Source: Bradyrhizobium sp. CCBAU 51627 (lineage in GTDB: Bacteria > Pseudomonadota > Alphaproteobacteria > Rhizobiales > Xanthobacteraceae). From it: DNA of 64,000 nt. The position numbers and the translations under genes are program-made. Shown one piece after another: positions 1 through 7,696 of the stretch. The stretch covers positions 248,001 through 312,000 of the forward strand of contig NZ_LBJG01000093.1 of the NCBI RefSeq assembly GCF_028128765.1. The letters run 5' to 3'. The notes beneath the pieces are model-generated. The model had not been told where the DNA came from. It saw only the letters and a list, made by a program, of their open reading frames with translations, and did no database searches. Position 1 is the stretch's first letter; every line of letters starts with the position of its first letter.

Positions 1-859
1 CGACAGCCTTGTCCAGGAAATCGTCGTCCTCGGCCAACACGTCCTTGAAGAAGATGTTCGGCGACTTGCCGCCGAGTTCGAGCGTGACCGGGATCAGGTT
101 CTGGCTGGCATATTGCATGATCAGCCGGCCCGTCGTGGTCTCGCCGGTGAAGGCGATCTTGGAGATGCGGGGACTGGAGGCGAGCGGCTTGCCGGCCTCG
201 AGGCCAAAGCCGTTGACGATGTTGATCACGCCGGGCGGCAAGAGGTCGCCGACGAGCTCGGCCCAGACCAGGATCGAAGCCGGCGTCTGCTCGGCGGGCT
301 TGAGCACCACGCAATTGCCGGCGGCGATCGCAGGCGCGAGCTTCCAGCAGGCCATCAGCAGCGGGAAGTTCCAGGGGATGATCTGGCCGACGACGCCGAG
401 CGGCTCGTGGAAATGATAGGCGACGGTGTCCTGATCAATCTCGGAGAGATTGCCTTCCTGCCCGCGAATGGCACCGGCGAAGTAGCGGAAGTGGTCGATC
501 GCCAGCGGCAGGTCGACGGCGCGGGTTTCGCGGATCGGCTTGCCGTTGTCCCAGGTTTCTGCGATCGCGAGCCGCTCGAGATTCTCTTCCATGCGATCGG
601 CGATCCTGTTGAGGATGATCGCGCGTTCGACGACGCTGGTGCGTCCCCAGGCGTCCTTGGCCGCATGCGCAGCGTCGAGCGCAGCTTCAACGTCCTGCGC
701 GTCGGAGCGGGCGATCTTGCAGACGACCTGCCCGGTCACGGGCGAGGCGTTGTCGAAGTACTTGCCCGCGCGCGGTGCCACCCATTTGCCGCCGATGAAA
801 TTGTCATAGCTTGCGGCGAACGGATTCTTCGTGAGATTGAGGAATTCCACCTTGTTCAT
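1..859 (-). CDS. NAD-dependent aldehyde dehydrogenase, N-terminal part (cut by window edge)
   Basis: This reading frame is open to the left edge, so about 286 N-terminal residues of a protein that is normally near 500 residues are visible. It begins MNKVEFLN and contains the ALDH-fold landmarks IIPWNFPLL (cofactor binding), LKPAEQTP, AFTGETTTG and ELGGKSPN, whose Glu is the general base. The catalytic Cys lies beyond the window. The ATG at 859 follows GGGAGTGAAC, a good ribosome site. It would oxidise an aldehyde to the acid in the cytoplasm. The AcoR-like regulator gene just upstream on the same strand, and a perfect palindrome in the gap between them, suggest the AcoR-controlled acetaldehyde dehydrogenase type (AcoD/ExaC-like). 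The family is certain; the substrate is inferred. Confidence 0.9.
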   Translation of the reverse strand, partial: MNKVEFLNLTKNPFAASYDNFIGGKWVAPRAGKYFDNASPVTGQVVCKIARSDAQDVEAALDAAHAAKDAWGRTSVVERAIILNRIADRMEENLERLAIAETWDNGKPIRETRAVDLPLAIDHFRYFAGAIRGQEGNLSEIDQDTVAYHFHEPLGVVGQIIPWNFPLLMACWKLAPAIAAGNCVVLKPAEQTPASILVWAELVGDLLPPGVINIVNGFGLEAGKPLASSPRISKIAFTGETTTGRLIMQYASQNLIPVTLELGGKSPNIFFKDVLAEDDDFLDKAV

Positions 860-973
860 GTTCACTCCCGTTGTTGCTGTTTGCGCAAATTCGTCGCGTG
901 CTCGCGACTTGCGCCGACGATCTCGCGGGAGGCGATTTCTGTCAGCCCGGGCGGACGCGATGGTGGAGCGGAC

Positions 974-993
974 CTGTCGCAGTTCTGCGACAG
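974..993. promoter_or_regulatory. Perfect 9-bp palindrome, candidate operator of the AcoR-like regulator
   Basis: CTGTCGCAG-TT-CTGCGACAG is a perfect inverted repeat with a 2-base centre. It lies 115 bases upstream of the aldehyde dehydrogenase start, where an activator site would sit, directly downstream of the regulator gene. I saw no clear sigma-54 -24/-12 element between it and the gene. Assignment to the neighbouring regulator is inference. Confidence 0.5.
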
Positions 994-1013
994 TCGTGGG
1001 CGGAGTCCTTCTC

Positions 1014-1057
1014 GTGCCCCGGACGCGCAGCGACGCGCTGCGCTGCGTCCGGGGCAC
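1014..1057. repeat. REP-like palindromic element between aldehyde dehydrogenase and regulator genes
   Basis: GTGCCCCGGACGC and GCGTCCGGGGCAC form a perfect 13-bp stem; an inner GCAGC/GCTGC pair could extend the hairpin. Elements of this CCGGACGC...GCGTCCGG style are scattered between genes in Bradyrhizobium and Rhodopseudomonas genomes. It could also act as a terminator for the upstream regulator gene, which ends at 1110, though there is no T run. Confidence 0.55.
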
Positions 1058-1109
1058 GGGGCCTGACTTTGTACCGACAGCGCGATGGAGGCCGAGGAAG
1101 CAGCAGCGC

Positions 1110-2069
1110 CTAGTGCTTCAGCTCGAACCGCTTCAGCTTCCGGTGCAGCGTGGCACGGCTGACGCCGAGGGCCCTGGCGGCCGCCGACACATTGCCGCCG
1201 GCGCGCAACAGCGCACGCTGCAACACCGCGCGCTGACTGCCGTCGAGATGATCATGCCCGGGTTCGCCGCCAAGCAGGTCGGCTGCGGGCACCGGCTGCA
1301 TCGGGCGGCCCGGTGCAATCCCGAGGGCCGCGCGCGCGGTCCGCGTGGCGCCGATCACGAGATCGTCCGCATCGACCGCAACGAGGCCGCTGCAACTGCC
1401 ATCCGCAGCTTGCGTCAGTACGATGCGGGCATGGGCAAAGGCACGGCGAAACAGGTCAGCCTCGATACGCCTGGCGGCTTCACCGGCCGCCAGCGCGATC
1501 AGGCTGGAGAAGGCGTCGGTGCGGTCGGCGCGGCAGGAGGAGACGTCGAGCACGCCGGCAAAGGCCGCCTCATGATCGTAGATCGGAACGGCCGTGCAGC
1601 TCAGCAGGGTATTGCGGGTGAAGAAATGCTGGTCGCGATCGATCGTCAACGGGCGCTGCTCGACGACGCACGTGCCAATGCCGTTGGTGCCCTCATGCTC
1701 CTCGCTCCAGAGCGCACCGGTCCACAGGCCCCAGGACTGAAATGTCGAATCGTCGGCCGGTGTACCGCGGCGGTCCACCGGAACCCCCTCGCCGTCGGCA
1801 AGCAACACGCAACAGCCGCTCGCGCCGACCGCCTGATAGAGCCGGTCCATGGCGCCTTGCGCGGCGGCCAGCAGCGGCGCGATGCGCTCGCGCGCCTGTC
1901 GCAGCTCGGCGTCGCTCAGCCGCAGCGGCTCGCTGCGGCCGGCGGGATCGAGATGATGCAGTCGGGAGGACCGGCGCCACGAGGCCACGAGCGCGGACCG
2001 AGCCGCCTGGCCTGATGCAATAGCGGCTTCGACACGAGCCGCGTGATGCCGGGGCATTGACCCATCCAT
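1110..2069 (-). CDS. AcoR-like transcriptional regulator: GAF sensor plus Fis-type HTH, no AAA+ domain
   Basis: This protein of 319 residues has an N-terminal sensory half with GAF-like features (EEHEGTNGIGTCVVE, then TRNTLLSCTAVPIYD around residues 130-190), a hallmark of AcoR-family activators. It ends in a Fis-type helix-turn-helix (GGNVSAAARALGVSRATLHRKL). The sigma-54-contacting AAA+ domain of full-length AcoR (about 640 residues; GAFTGA motif) is absent, so it probably acts on a sigma-70-type promoter or needs a partner. The ATG at 2069 is chosen because GGAGGAAACAGTG precedes it; the frame extends further upstream without such a site. It lies upstream of the aldehyde dehydrogenase gene, which it probably controls. 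A FixK/FNR-type site lies 49 bases before the start. Confidence 0.82.
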   Translation of the reverse strand: MDGSMPRHHAARVEAAIASGQAARSALVASWRRSSRLHHLDPAGRSEPLRLSDAELRQARERIAPLLAAAQGAMDRLYQAVGASGCCVLLADGEGVPVDRRGTPADDSTFQSWGLWTGALWSEEHEGTNGIGTCVVEQRPLTIDRDQHFFTRNTLLSCTAVPIYDHEAAFAGVLDVSSCRADRTDAFSSLIALAAGEAARRIEADLFRRAFAHARIVLTQAADGSCSGLVAVDADDLVIGATRTARAALGIAPGRPMQPVPAADLLGGEPGHDHLDGSQRAVLQRALLRAGGNVSAAARALGVSRATLHRKLKRFELKH

Positions 2070-2117
2070 CACTGTTTCCTCCGGAAAGCAGTCTAGGTGG
2101 CGCCTGGCACAACCAGA

Positions 2118-2131
2118 TTGATCTCCGTCAA
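2118..2131. promoter_or_regulatory. FixK/FNR-type box upstream of the AcoR-like gene
   Basis: TTGAT-CTCC-GTCAA matches the TTGAT/C-N4-G/ATCAA dyad bound by FixK2 and FNR proteins. It is centred about 55 bases before the start codon at 2069, which would place a class II start point (-41.5 spacing) about 14 bases before the gene. Such a match can occur by chance; position and symmetry favour function. Confidence 0.45.
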
Positions 2132-2291
2132 CCTTTGGCGGCATCGCGGCGCCAACAAGCATTGCCTCCCTTGCCACATCGGCGTCAAGGCGGCGTTCGG
2201 CCGTGGCTCTACGACCTTCGGAATAGCTGGCAGCCGCATCGGGAATCCGGCAGGCGCCTTTCGCCGCCCGTTTCGGATCGCGCGGACTGGG

Positions 2292-2609
2292 CTAATTCTG
2301 CGGGATCATCCGAACGAGATCGTGCGGATTGACGTAGTCGAGCTGGAACCGGGCCCGCTCGTCCAGCATGTCGGGGTCGATCTTCTCGGTCCGCAGCAGT
2401 GAGACGCGCTGCTCGCTGCGGGCGCGCTCGCGCTTGAGCTGGGCGAGCTCGCTGGTCAGCGCGATGATCTCCTGGTCGAGCTCCTGGCGGGCGTTGAGGC
2501 CATATTTGCCGGTATAAGCGTTGACGCCGAAATAGCCGACGATGGCGGCCGCCATCGCATAGAGGGCAAGGCCGGTCAGGATCGATTTGAGGCGGGCGCG
2601 CGAGACCAT
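2292..2609 (-). CDS. ftsB: Cell division protein FtsB (septum formation initiator family)
   Basis: This small bitopic protein of 105 residues has a short cytoplasmic Arg-rich N terminus (VSRARLKS), one membrane segment (about residues 9-28, ILTGLALYAMAAAIVGYFG) and a periplasmic coiled coil rich in Glu, Leu and Arg (about 40-75). This is the layout of FtsB/DivIC, which joins FtsL and FtsQ in the division complex. The frame runs 33 codons further upstream, but that extension translates the dispersed repeat at 2683-2760 and is not credible; ATG 2609 (or 2612) is taken. Its closeness to eno, with a few oxidoreductase genes between, recalls the eno-ftsB pairing seen in many proteobacteria. Confidence 0.85.
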   Translation of the reverse strand: MVSRARLKSILTGLALYAMAAAIVGYFGVNAYTGKYGLNARQELDQEIIALTSELAQLKRERARSEQRVSLLRTEKIDPDMLDERARFQLDYVNPHDLVRMIPQN

Positions 2610-2682
2610 CATGGCAAGATGGGCCAGCTTGGTTAAGGGAGTGCTAAGGCACCTGCCCGTTCGTGGTTCTGCCGATCCCATC

Positions 2683-2760
2683 GTCATGGCCGGACTTGTC
2701 CCGGCCATCGACGTCCAGGGCCACGAAGAACGTGGATGCCCGGCACAAGGCCGGGCATGA
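2683..2760. repeat. Pair of short palindromes, dispersed REP-type repeat
   Basis: Two hairpins lie side by side: ATGGCCGG/CCGGCCAT (2686-2708) and ATGCCCGGC-acaag-GCCGGGCAT (2736-2758). The form GTCATGGCCGGACTTGTCCCGGCCATC followed by a GTGGATGCCCGGC unit is a widely dispersed intergenic repeat in Bradyrhizobium (recalled, not searched). It sits between the flavin reductase and ftsB genes and spuriously extends the ftsB frame. Confidence 0.7.
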
Positions 2761-2791
2761 CGCAGAGATGGGCAAACTTAGGCGGAAAGCC

Positions 2792-3343
2792 TCAGCCGTG
2801 GTGCTTGGCAACGTGCGCGGCGAAAGCGTCGAGGTAGGCCTGGAGCACGGTCTTCAGCGAGTCCTTGCTCAGGTTGCCCTCGGCATCGAAGGCATCGCCG
2901 ACCGCGTTCAGATAGGTTTCGGGCTGCTGCATGATCGGGCCTGAAATGCCCGGCAGGATATTCTGCAGCGTCTTGGCGGCGCTGACGCCACCGAGCGGCC
3001 CCGGCGAGTTGGAGATGATGCCGACCGGCTTGCCGTTGAACGAGCTCTTGCCATAGGGCCGCGAGGCGACGTCGATGGCGTTCTTCAGCACGCCCGGGAT
3101 GGCGCGATTGTACTCGGGCGTGACGAAGATAACGCCGTCGGATTTCTGCAGCTTCTCGCGGAATGCCAGCCAGTCGGCAGGCGGCGCGCCCTCGAGGTCC
3201 TGGTTGAAGAAGGAGATGCCCGCCGGCGTGACGACTTCGAACTTGAGCGATGTCGGCGCCAGCTTGGCGAGCGCGTTGGCGATCTTCAGCGAGAAGCTGT
3301 CCTTGCGCAGGCTGCCGGCGATCACGACGATGTTGTAGGCCAT
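2792..3343 (-). CDS. NADPH-dependent FMN reductase (ChrR/YieF-like flavodoxin fold)
   Basis: This protein of 183 residues begins MAYNIVVIAGSLRKDS. The GSLRxxS loop binds the FMN phosphate, and TPEYNRAIPGVLKNAID (around residues 75-92) is the signature of the NADPH-dependent FMN/quinone reductase family that includes E. coli ChrR (YieF). Such enzymes transfer two electrons from NAD(P)H to quinones, azo compounds or chromate as soluble homodimers or tetramers. The ATG at 3343 is preceded by AAGGACAAACC; a longer frame lacks a ribosome site. It is a single gene on the same strand as ftsB, separated from it by a repeat, so probably expressed alone. The physiological acceptor is unknown. Confidence 0.88.
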   Translation of the reverse strand: MAYNIVVIAGSLRKDSFSLKIANALAKLAPTSLKFEVVTPAGISFFNQDLEGAPPADWLAFREKLQKSDGVIFVTPEYNRAIPGVLKNAIDVASRPYGKSSFNGKPVGIISNSPGPLGGVSAAKTLQNILPGISGPIMQQPETYLNAVGDAFDAEGNLSKDSLKTVLQAYLDAFAAHVAKHHG

Positions 3344-3526
3344 GGTTTGTCCTTGAAACCTTGAGGGGGGTAGTGCCGAGGGCACTTAAGCCATCCGGGC
3401 CGATGGATGCAAGTGCATGAATTGGCCCGATTTGGAAACGCTGCGTTTCCCGAAAGCAGATCGTTGCCCAAAAACAATCGGACCGCCAAGTGGCGGCCCG
3501 ATCTTCAGGCAAATCCGCAATTCGGA

Positions 3527-4522
3527 TCAGATCCTCGGATTCCAGGCCGACGGGATCAGGCGATATTTTGCGCCATCCTTCTCGACATGGCCGACCGAGG
3601 GGAAGGTGAAGTGGAAGCCCACCACGGTCGCCTTCTCGGCCGCCGCCATGTCGTAGAACTTATGGCGGGTCTGCTGCGCAAGCGCGCCATCGGTGTCGAA
3701 GACAACATGCCAGTCCGGGTTGCGCAGGAACAGCTCCGGAATGTTGGTGACATCGGATTGAATCAGGACCTTCTTGTCGCCCGAGGCAACCGCAAATGAG
3801 GTGTGACCGGGCGTGTGGCCTGGTGTCGCGATCGAGGTGATGCCTGATACGACCTCCTTGCCCCATTCGTACTTCGTCACCTTGGACTCGATGCCCGCGA
3901 AGGTCTTCTTCACGTTGGCGAAGTAGTTCTTCATCATGTCGCTGGAGGCCTTGCCCGCGTTGTCCTCGCTGGCCCAGAACTCCCAATCCTTGATCGGCAC
4001 CATGATTTCGGCATTCGGGAAGGCCATCGAGCCGTCCGCCAAACGGATGCCGTTGGTGTGGTCCGGATGCAGATGCGATAGCAGCACGACGTCGATGCTC
4101 TTCGGGTCGACGCCGGCGGCCTGGAGGTTTTGCAGGGTGCGGCCGACCGCGCCCTTGCTCGGCTCCAGATTGGCCACGCCGTTGCCAGTGTCGATCAGCA
4201 CGAGCTTGGAGCCGGTGTTGATCAGCTGCGGATTGAACGGCACCGTGACCATGCCCTTGGGCATGTAGGCGGCGTCAGCAGCGGCGAGCGCCTCCTCTTT
4301 CGGAATGTTGACGACGAACTTGTCCGGCATCGGGAAGCTGCGCGCACCGTCATTGATCGAGGTGCACTCGAAGCTGCCGACCTTGTAGCGATAGAAGCCC
4401 GGCGCCTGCGCGCCGGCTTGCAGCACCGCGGCATTGCTTACGGTTGGTCGCAATCCCGTGGCGGCGGCCGCGCCGACGGCGGCCGCACCTGCAAGCAGAT
4501 GACGGCGATTAAGATCGGTCAT
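3527..4522 (-). CDS. Tat-exported metallo-beta-lactamase-fold hydrolase
   Basis: This protein of 331 residues starts with a twin-arginine signal (NRRHLLAGAAAVGAAAATG), implying folded export to the periplasm. The MBL-fold zinc motif HLHPDHTNG (HxHxDH, around residue 145) is followed by a GHTPGHTSF motif and a QSDVTN segment carrying the bridging Asp. This form resembles methyl parathion hydrolase and AHL-lactonase-like members. The ATG at 4522 follows AGGGGATATCTCC. It probably hydrolyses an ester, lactone or phosphotriester. A quorum-quenching lactonase or a general esterase are both possible, and nothing nearby decides between them. Confidence 0.85.
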   Translation of the reverse strand: MTDLNRRHLLAGAAAVGAAAATGLRPTVSNAAVLQAGAQAPGFYRYKVGSFECTSINDGARSFPMPDKFVVNIPKEEALAAADAAYMPKGMVTVPFNPQLINTGSKLVLIDTGNGVANLEPSKGAVGRTLQNLQAAGVDPKSIDVVLLSHLHPDHTNGIRLADGSMAFPNAEIMVPIKDWEFWASEDNAGKASSDMMKNYFANVKKTFAGIESKVTKYEWGKEVVSGITSIATPGHTPGHTSFAVASGDKKVLIQSDVTNIPELFLRNPDWHVVFDTDGALAQQTRHKFYDMAAAEKATVVGFHFTFPSVGHVEKDGAKYRLIPSAWNPRI

Positions 4523-4634
4523 GGAGATATCCCCTTCTGAGCGCGTTGCGGTTTTTCCGCGTTCAACGGCGGCGGAATAATCTGCCGCTTCGCTCAGAAG
4601 GCAAGACCTGTTTTGGGTGACTAGCCGCCGCTGA

Positions 4635-5774
4635 TCACGACAATTTATTTGGGTTGATGAGGAATTTTTCGCCGGTGGCACGTTTGGCGTACACCGCAAT
4701 GTTGGCGGGATCGAGCGCCTCCTGGAGCGACACCACCTTGGTGTAGTGGCTGGCAAAGGTGGTCTTCAATTCACTCACGACACGCTGACGCAGCCGTCCG
4801 ATGTCAGCAGGCCCGATCTTCTGCAGGAACGGAGTGAGCAGCCAGCCGCCGACGCCCCAGGCCATGCCGAAGCCGCGCGGCAGTTCGATGGGCCGGATAT
4901 CGAGCGCGCCATAGACATAGACCTGCTTGTGCACGCTGGAGCCATAGCGGCTATATTCCTTCGCGGTCTTGTTGATCGCGATTTCCATGCAGTTGAGGAT
5001 GTCGCCGGCAAGCTTGCCGCCCCCGATGGCGTCGAAGGCGATCGTAGCGCCGGTCTCGATCAGCGCATTGGTGAGATCGTCGAGAAAGCTTGGCACGCTG
5101 GAATCGACGACATACTTGGCGCCGATCTTCTTCAGGATCTCCGCCTGCTCCTTGCTGCGCACGATGTTGACCAGAGGGATGCCGTCCTTGATGCAGATCT
5201 TGTTCAGCATCTGGCCGAGATTGGAGGCGGCCGCGGTGTGCACCAGCGCCTTGTGGCCTTCGCGCCGCATCGTCTCGGTCATGCCAAGCGCTGTCAGCGG
5301 ATTGACGAACCACGACGCGCCTTCCGCAGCCGTGATGCCCTCGGGCAGCGGCTGGCAGTCCCGCGCCTTCAAGGTGCGGTACTGCGCGTACATGGCGCCG
5401 CCGATCATCGCGACCGTCTTGCCCATCAGCGCCTGCGCAGCATCTGACGAACCGGTCTTGATGACGACGCCGGCGCCCTCATTGCCAACAGGCAAGGACT
5501 GGTCGATCCGCGCGCCCATGGCGCGCATTGCACTGTCAGGCACCTTTGCGGTGATGACCGGTGCATCCTTCGTCCCGAACGCTTTGGCGGTGCTCATGTC
5601 GGCAGCGCCAACCAGCAGGCCAAGGTCGGACGGGTTGATCGGCGCCGCCTCGATGCGGACGACGACCTCATCGTCCGCCGGCTCGGGGGTCGGCACGTCG
5701 ACAAGCGAGATCTCGAGCTCTCCGCTCGTCTTGATCAGCGAACGCAGTTGCAGTCCGGTCTTGCCGTCGCTCAT
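4635..5774 (-). CDS. Zinc-free MDR-type oxidoreductase (alcohol dehydrogenase / quinone reductase-like)
   Basis: This medium-chain dehydrogenase/reductase has 379 residues. It has the N-terminal GroES-like domain (PINPSDLGLLVG, then GNEGAGVV near residue 110) and a Rossmann half with HTAAASNLGQMLNKI and FDAIGGGKLA. The catalytic-zinc Cys/His pattern of true alcohol dehydrogenases is not evident, so a zinc-free reductase is more likely. The ATG at 5774 is preceded by GGGAGGATCGAC. It begins only 32 bases after the end of eno on the same strand and is probably cotranscribed with it. The substrate is unknown. Confidence 0.83.
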   Translation of the reverse strand: MSDGKTGLQLRSLIKTSGELEISLVDVPTPEPADDEVVVRIEAAPINPSDLGLLVGAADMSTAKAFGTKDAPVITAKVPDSAMRAMGARIDQSLPVGNEGAGVVIKTGSSDAAQALMGKTVAMIGGAMYAQYRTLKARDCQPLPEGITAAEGASWFVNPLTALGMTETMRREGHKALVHTAAASNLGQMLNKICIKDGIPLVNIVRSKEQAEILKKIGAKYVVDSSVPSFLDDLTNALIETGATIAFDAIGGGKLAGDILNCMEIAINKTAKEYSRYGSSVHKQVYVYGALDIRPIELPRGFGMAWGVGGWLLTPFLQKIGPADIGRLRQRVVSELKTTFASHYTKVVSLQEALDPANIAVYAKRATGEKFLINPNKLS

Positions 5775-5806
5775 GTCGATCCTCCCTGTGTTCGCGAGGC
5801 GCCGGC

Positions 5807-7090
5807 TTATGCCAGCGCCTTCAGTGCCGCCTTGCCGCCGTAGAGCGCCTGCTTGCCGAGCTGCTGCTCGATACGCAGGAGCTGGTTGTATTTGGCGGTG
5901 CGATCGGAACGCGCAAGGGAGCCGGTCTTGATCTGACCGCAATTGGTGGCGACCGCGAGATCGGCGATGGTGGAATCCTCGGTCTCGCCGGAGCGGTGCG
6001 ACATCACGGAGGTGTAGCCGGCCTTGTGCGCCATCTCGACGGCGGCGAGGGTCTCGGTCAGCGTGCCGATCTGGTTGACCTTGATCAGGATCGAGTTGGC
6101 TCGGCCCGCCTTGATGCCTTCGCCCAGGCGCTTGACGTTGGTAACGAAGAGATCGTCGCCGACCAGCTGGCACTTCTTGCCGATGAGATCGGTGAGCTCC
6201 TTCCAGCCGTCCATGTCGTCCTCCGACATGCCGTCCTCGATGGTGACGATCGGATAGCGCGAGACGAGGTCGGCAAGGTACTTGGCCTGCTCGGAGATCG
6301 AGCGGGTCTTGCCCTCACCCTCATAGACGTACTTGCCATCCTTGAAGAACTCGGTCGAGGCGCAGTCGAGGCCGAGCACGATGTCGGACCCTGCCTTGAA
6401 GCCGGCCTTGCCGATCGCATTCATGACGAACTCGAGCGCGGCATCCGCCGACGGCAGGTTCGGTGCGAAACCGCCCTCGTCGCCGACATTGGTGTTGTGG
6501 CCGGCCTTCTTCAATTCCGACTTCAGCGTGTGGAACACTTCCGCACCGTAGCGCAGGCCTTCAGCGAAGGAGGACGCGCCGACCGGAAGGATCATGAACT
6601 CCTGGAAGTCGATCGGGTTGTCGGCGTGCACGCCGCCATTGATGATGTTCATCATCGGCACCGGCAACAGCCGCGCCGAAGTGCCGCCGACGTAACGATA
6701 GAGCGGCATGTCGAGCGAGTTCGCGGCCGCCTTGGCGCAGGCCAGCGACACGCCGAGGATGGCGTTGGCGCCGAGACGGCTCTTGTTCGGCGTGCCGTCG
6801 AGCTCGATCATGATCTGGTCGATCTGAGCCTGCTGCTCGACATCGAGGCCGCTCAGCGCCTCGAAGATTTCGCCGTTGACGGCGCCGACCGCCTTGGTCA
6901 CGCCTTTGCCGAGATAGCGCGCCTTGTCGCCGTCGCGCAGCTCGACGGCCTCATGGGCACCGGTGGAGGCGCCAGACGGCACCGCGGCGCGGCCGAGCGC
7001 GCCATCTTCCAGCACGACATCGACCTCGACGGTGGGGTTGCCGCGGCTATCGAGAATTTCGCGTCCGATGATGTCGATGATGGCGGTCAT
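5807..7090 (-). CDS. eno: Enolase
   Basis: This full-length enolase of 427 residues interconverts 2-phosphoglycerate and phosphoenolpyruvate. Landmarks in order: GNPTVEVDVVLEDG, the mobile loop GASTGAHEAVELRDGD (residues 40-55), NIINGGVHADNPIDFQEFM (about 150-168), magnesium ligands in GLDCAS, TIEDGMSEDD and VGDDLFVTN, the catalytic Lys in ILIKVNQIGT and the family signature SHRSGETED. It is divergent from queF. The preceding 110 bases should hold the promoter, but none stands out. Confidence 0.98.
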   Translation of the reverse strand: MTAIIDIIGREILDSRGNPTVEVDVVLEDGALGRAAVPSGASTGAHEAVELRDGDKARYLGKGVTKAVGAVNGEIFEALSGLDVEQQAQIDQIMIELDGTPNKSRLGANAILGVSLACAKAAANSLDMPLYRYVGGTSARLLPVPMMNIINGGVHADNPIDFQEFMILPVGASSFAEGLRYGAEVFHTLKSELKKAGHNTNVGDEGGFAPNLPSADAALEFVMNAIGKAGFKAGSDIVLGLDCASTEFFKDGKYVYEGEGKTRSISEQAKYLADLVSRYPIVTIEDGMSEDDMDGWKELTDLIGKKCQLVGDDLFVTNVKRLGEGIKAGRANSILIKVNQIGTLTETLAAVEMAHKAGYTSVMSHRSGETEDSTIADLAVATNCGQIKTGSLARSDRTAKYNQLLRIEQQLGKQALYGGKAALKALA

Positions 7091-7202
7091 GGGGGCCTCT
7101 TTTCGGGAAACAAAGGGGGCAGTTCGCGGGTGCTTCTACCGCAATGCATCGAAGCGGAAAAGGCCGGGTGACGGCCGCTGAATCATTGGCTATGAGGACC
7201 TC

Positions 7203-7679
7203 ATGTCGAAAAAACCCAGCAAATCGAACAACTCACCTGCATTGCAGCTCGGCCGTGCCGTGGAATGGCCTGATGCGCCCGAGAAGGCAAAGCTCGACCG
7301 CGTGCCGAATCCCCAAGCCGGAACCGATTATCTGGTCCGTTTCACCGTGCCGGAATTCACCTCGCTCTGTCCGGTGACGGGACAACCCGATTTCGCCCAT
7401 CTGGTGATCGACTATGCGCCCGGCCCGTGGCTGCTGGAGTCGAAATCGCTCAAACTCTACATCGCGAGCTTCCGCAATCACGGTGCCTTCCACGAGGATT
7501 GCACCGTCATGATCGGCAAGCGCATCGCCGCCGAGATCAAACCGAAATGGCTGCGTATCGGCGGCTACTGGTATCCACGCGGCGGCATCCCGATCGACGT
7601 GTTCTGGCAGACCGGTCGCGTGCCGAAAGGCCTGTGGGTGCCCGAGCAAGGCGTCGCGCCGTATCGCGGCCGGGGGTAA
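7203..7679 (+). CDS. queF: NADPH-dependent 7-cyano-7-deazaguanine (preQ0) reductase QueF
   Basis: This protein of 158 residues matches unimodular QueF, which reduces the nitrile of preQ0 to preQ1 in queuosine tRNA modification. Visible motifs are EFTSLCPVTGQPDF, holding the nucleophilic Cys and catalytic Asp, and the family motif LESKSLKLYIASFRNHGAFHEDC, whose Glu helps bind the substrate. It stands alone and is divergent from eno; the other queuosine genes are not in the window. I looked for a preQ1 riboswitch in the 112-base leader and did not see one. Confidence 0.96.
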   Translation: MSKKPSKSNNSPALQLGRAVEWPDAPEKAKLDRVPNPQAGTDYLVRFTVPEFTSLCPVTGQPDFAHLVIDYAPGPWLLESKSLKLYIASFRNHGAFHEDCTVMIGKRIAAEIKPKWLRIGGYWYPRGGIPIDVFWQTGRVPKGLWVPEQGVAPYRGRG

Positions 7680-7696
7680 AGGCCGGACGACAGGCT

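Noticed and set aside
860..973. Sigma-54 promoter before the aldehyde dehydrogenase
   Set aside because: No TGGCAC-N5-TTGC-like element was found on the minus strand, despite the AcoR-like regulator.
2610..2708. N-terminal extension of FtsB starting MAGTSPAMTMG
   Set aside because: It translates the dispersed palindromic repeat, a frequent misannotation; the membrane protein starts at 2609 or 2612.
5996..7171. A 391-codon plus-strand open frame antisense to eno
   Set aside because: Same mirror-frame effect; it has no recognisable domain and enolase on the minus strand is certain.
7091..7202. Possible preQ1 riboswitch before queF
   Set aside because: No preQ1-type hairpin with an A-rich tail could be drawn in the 112-base leader.
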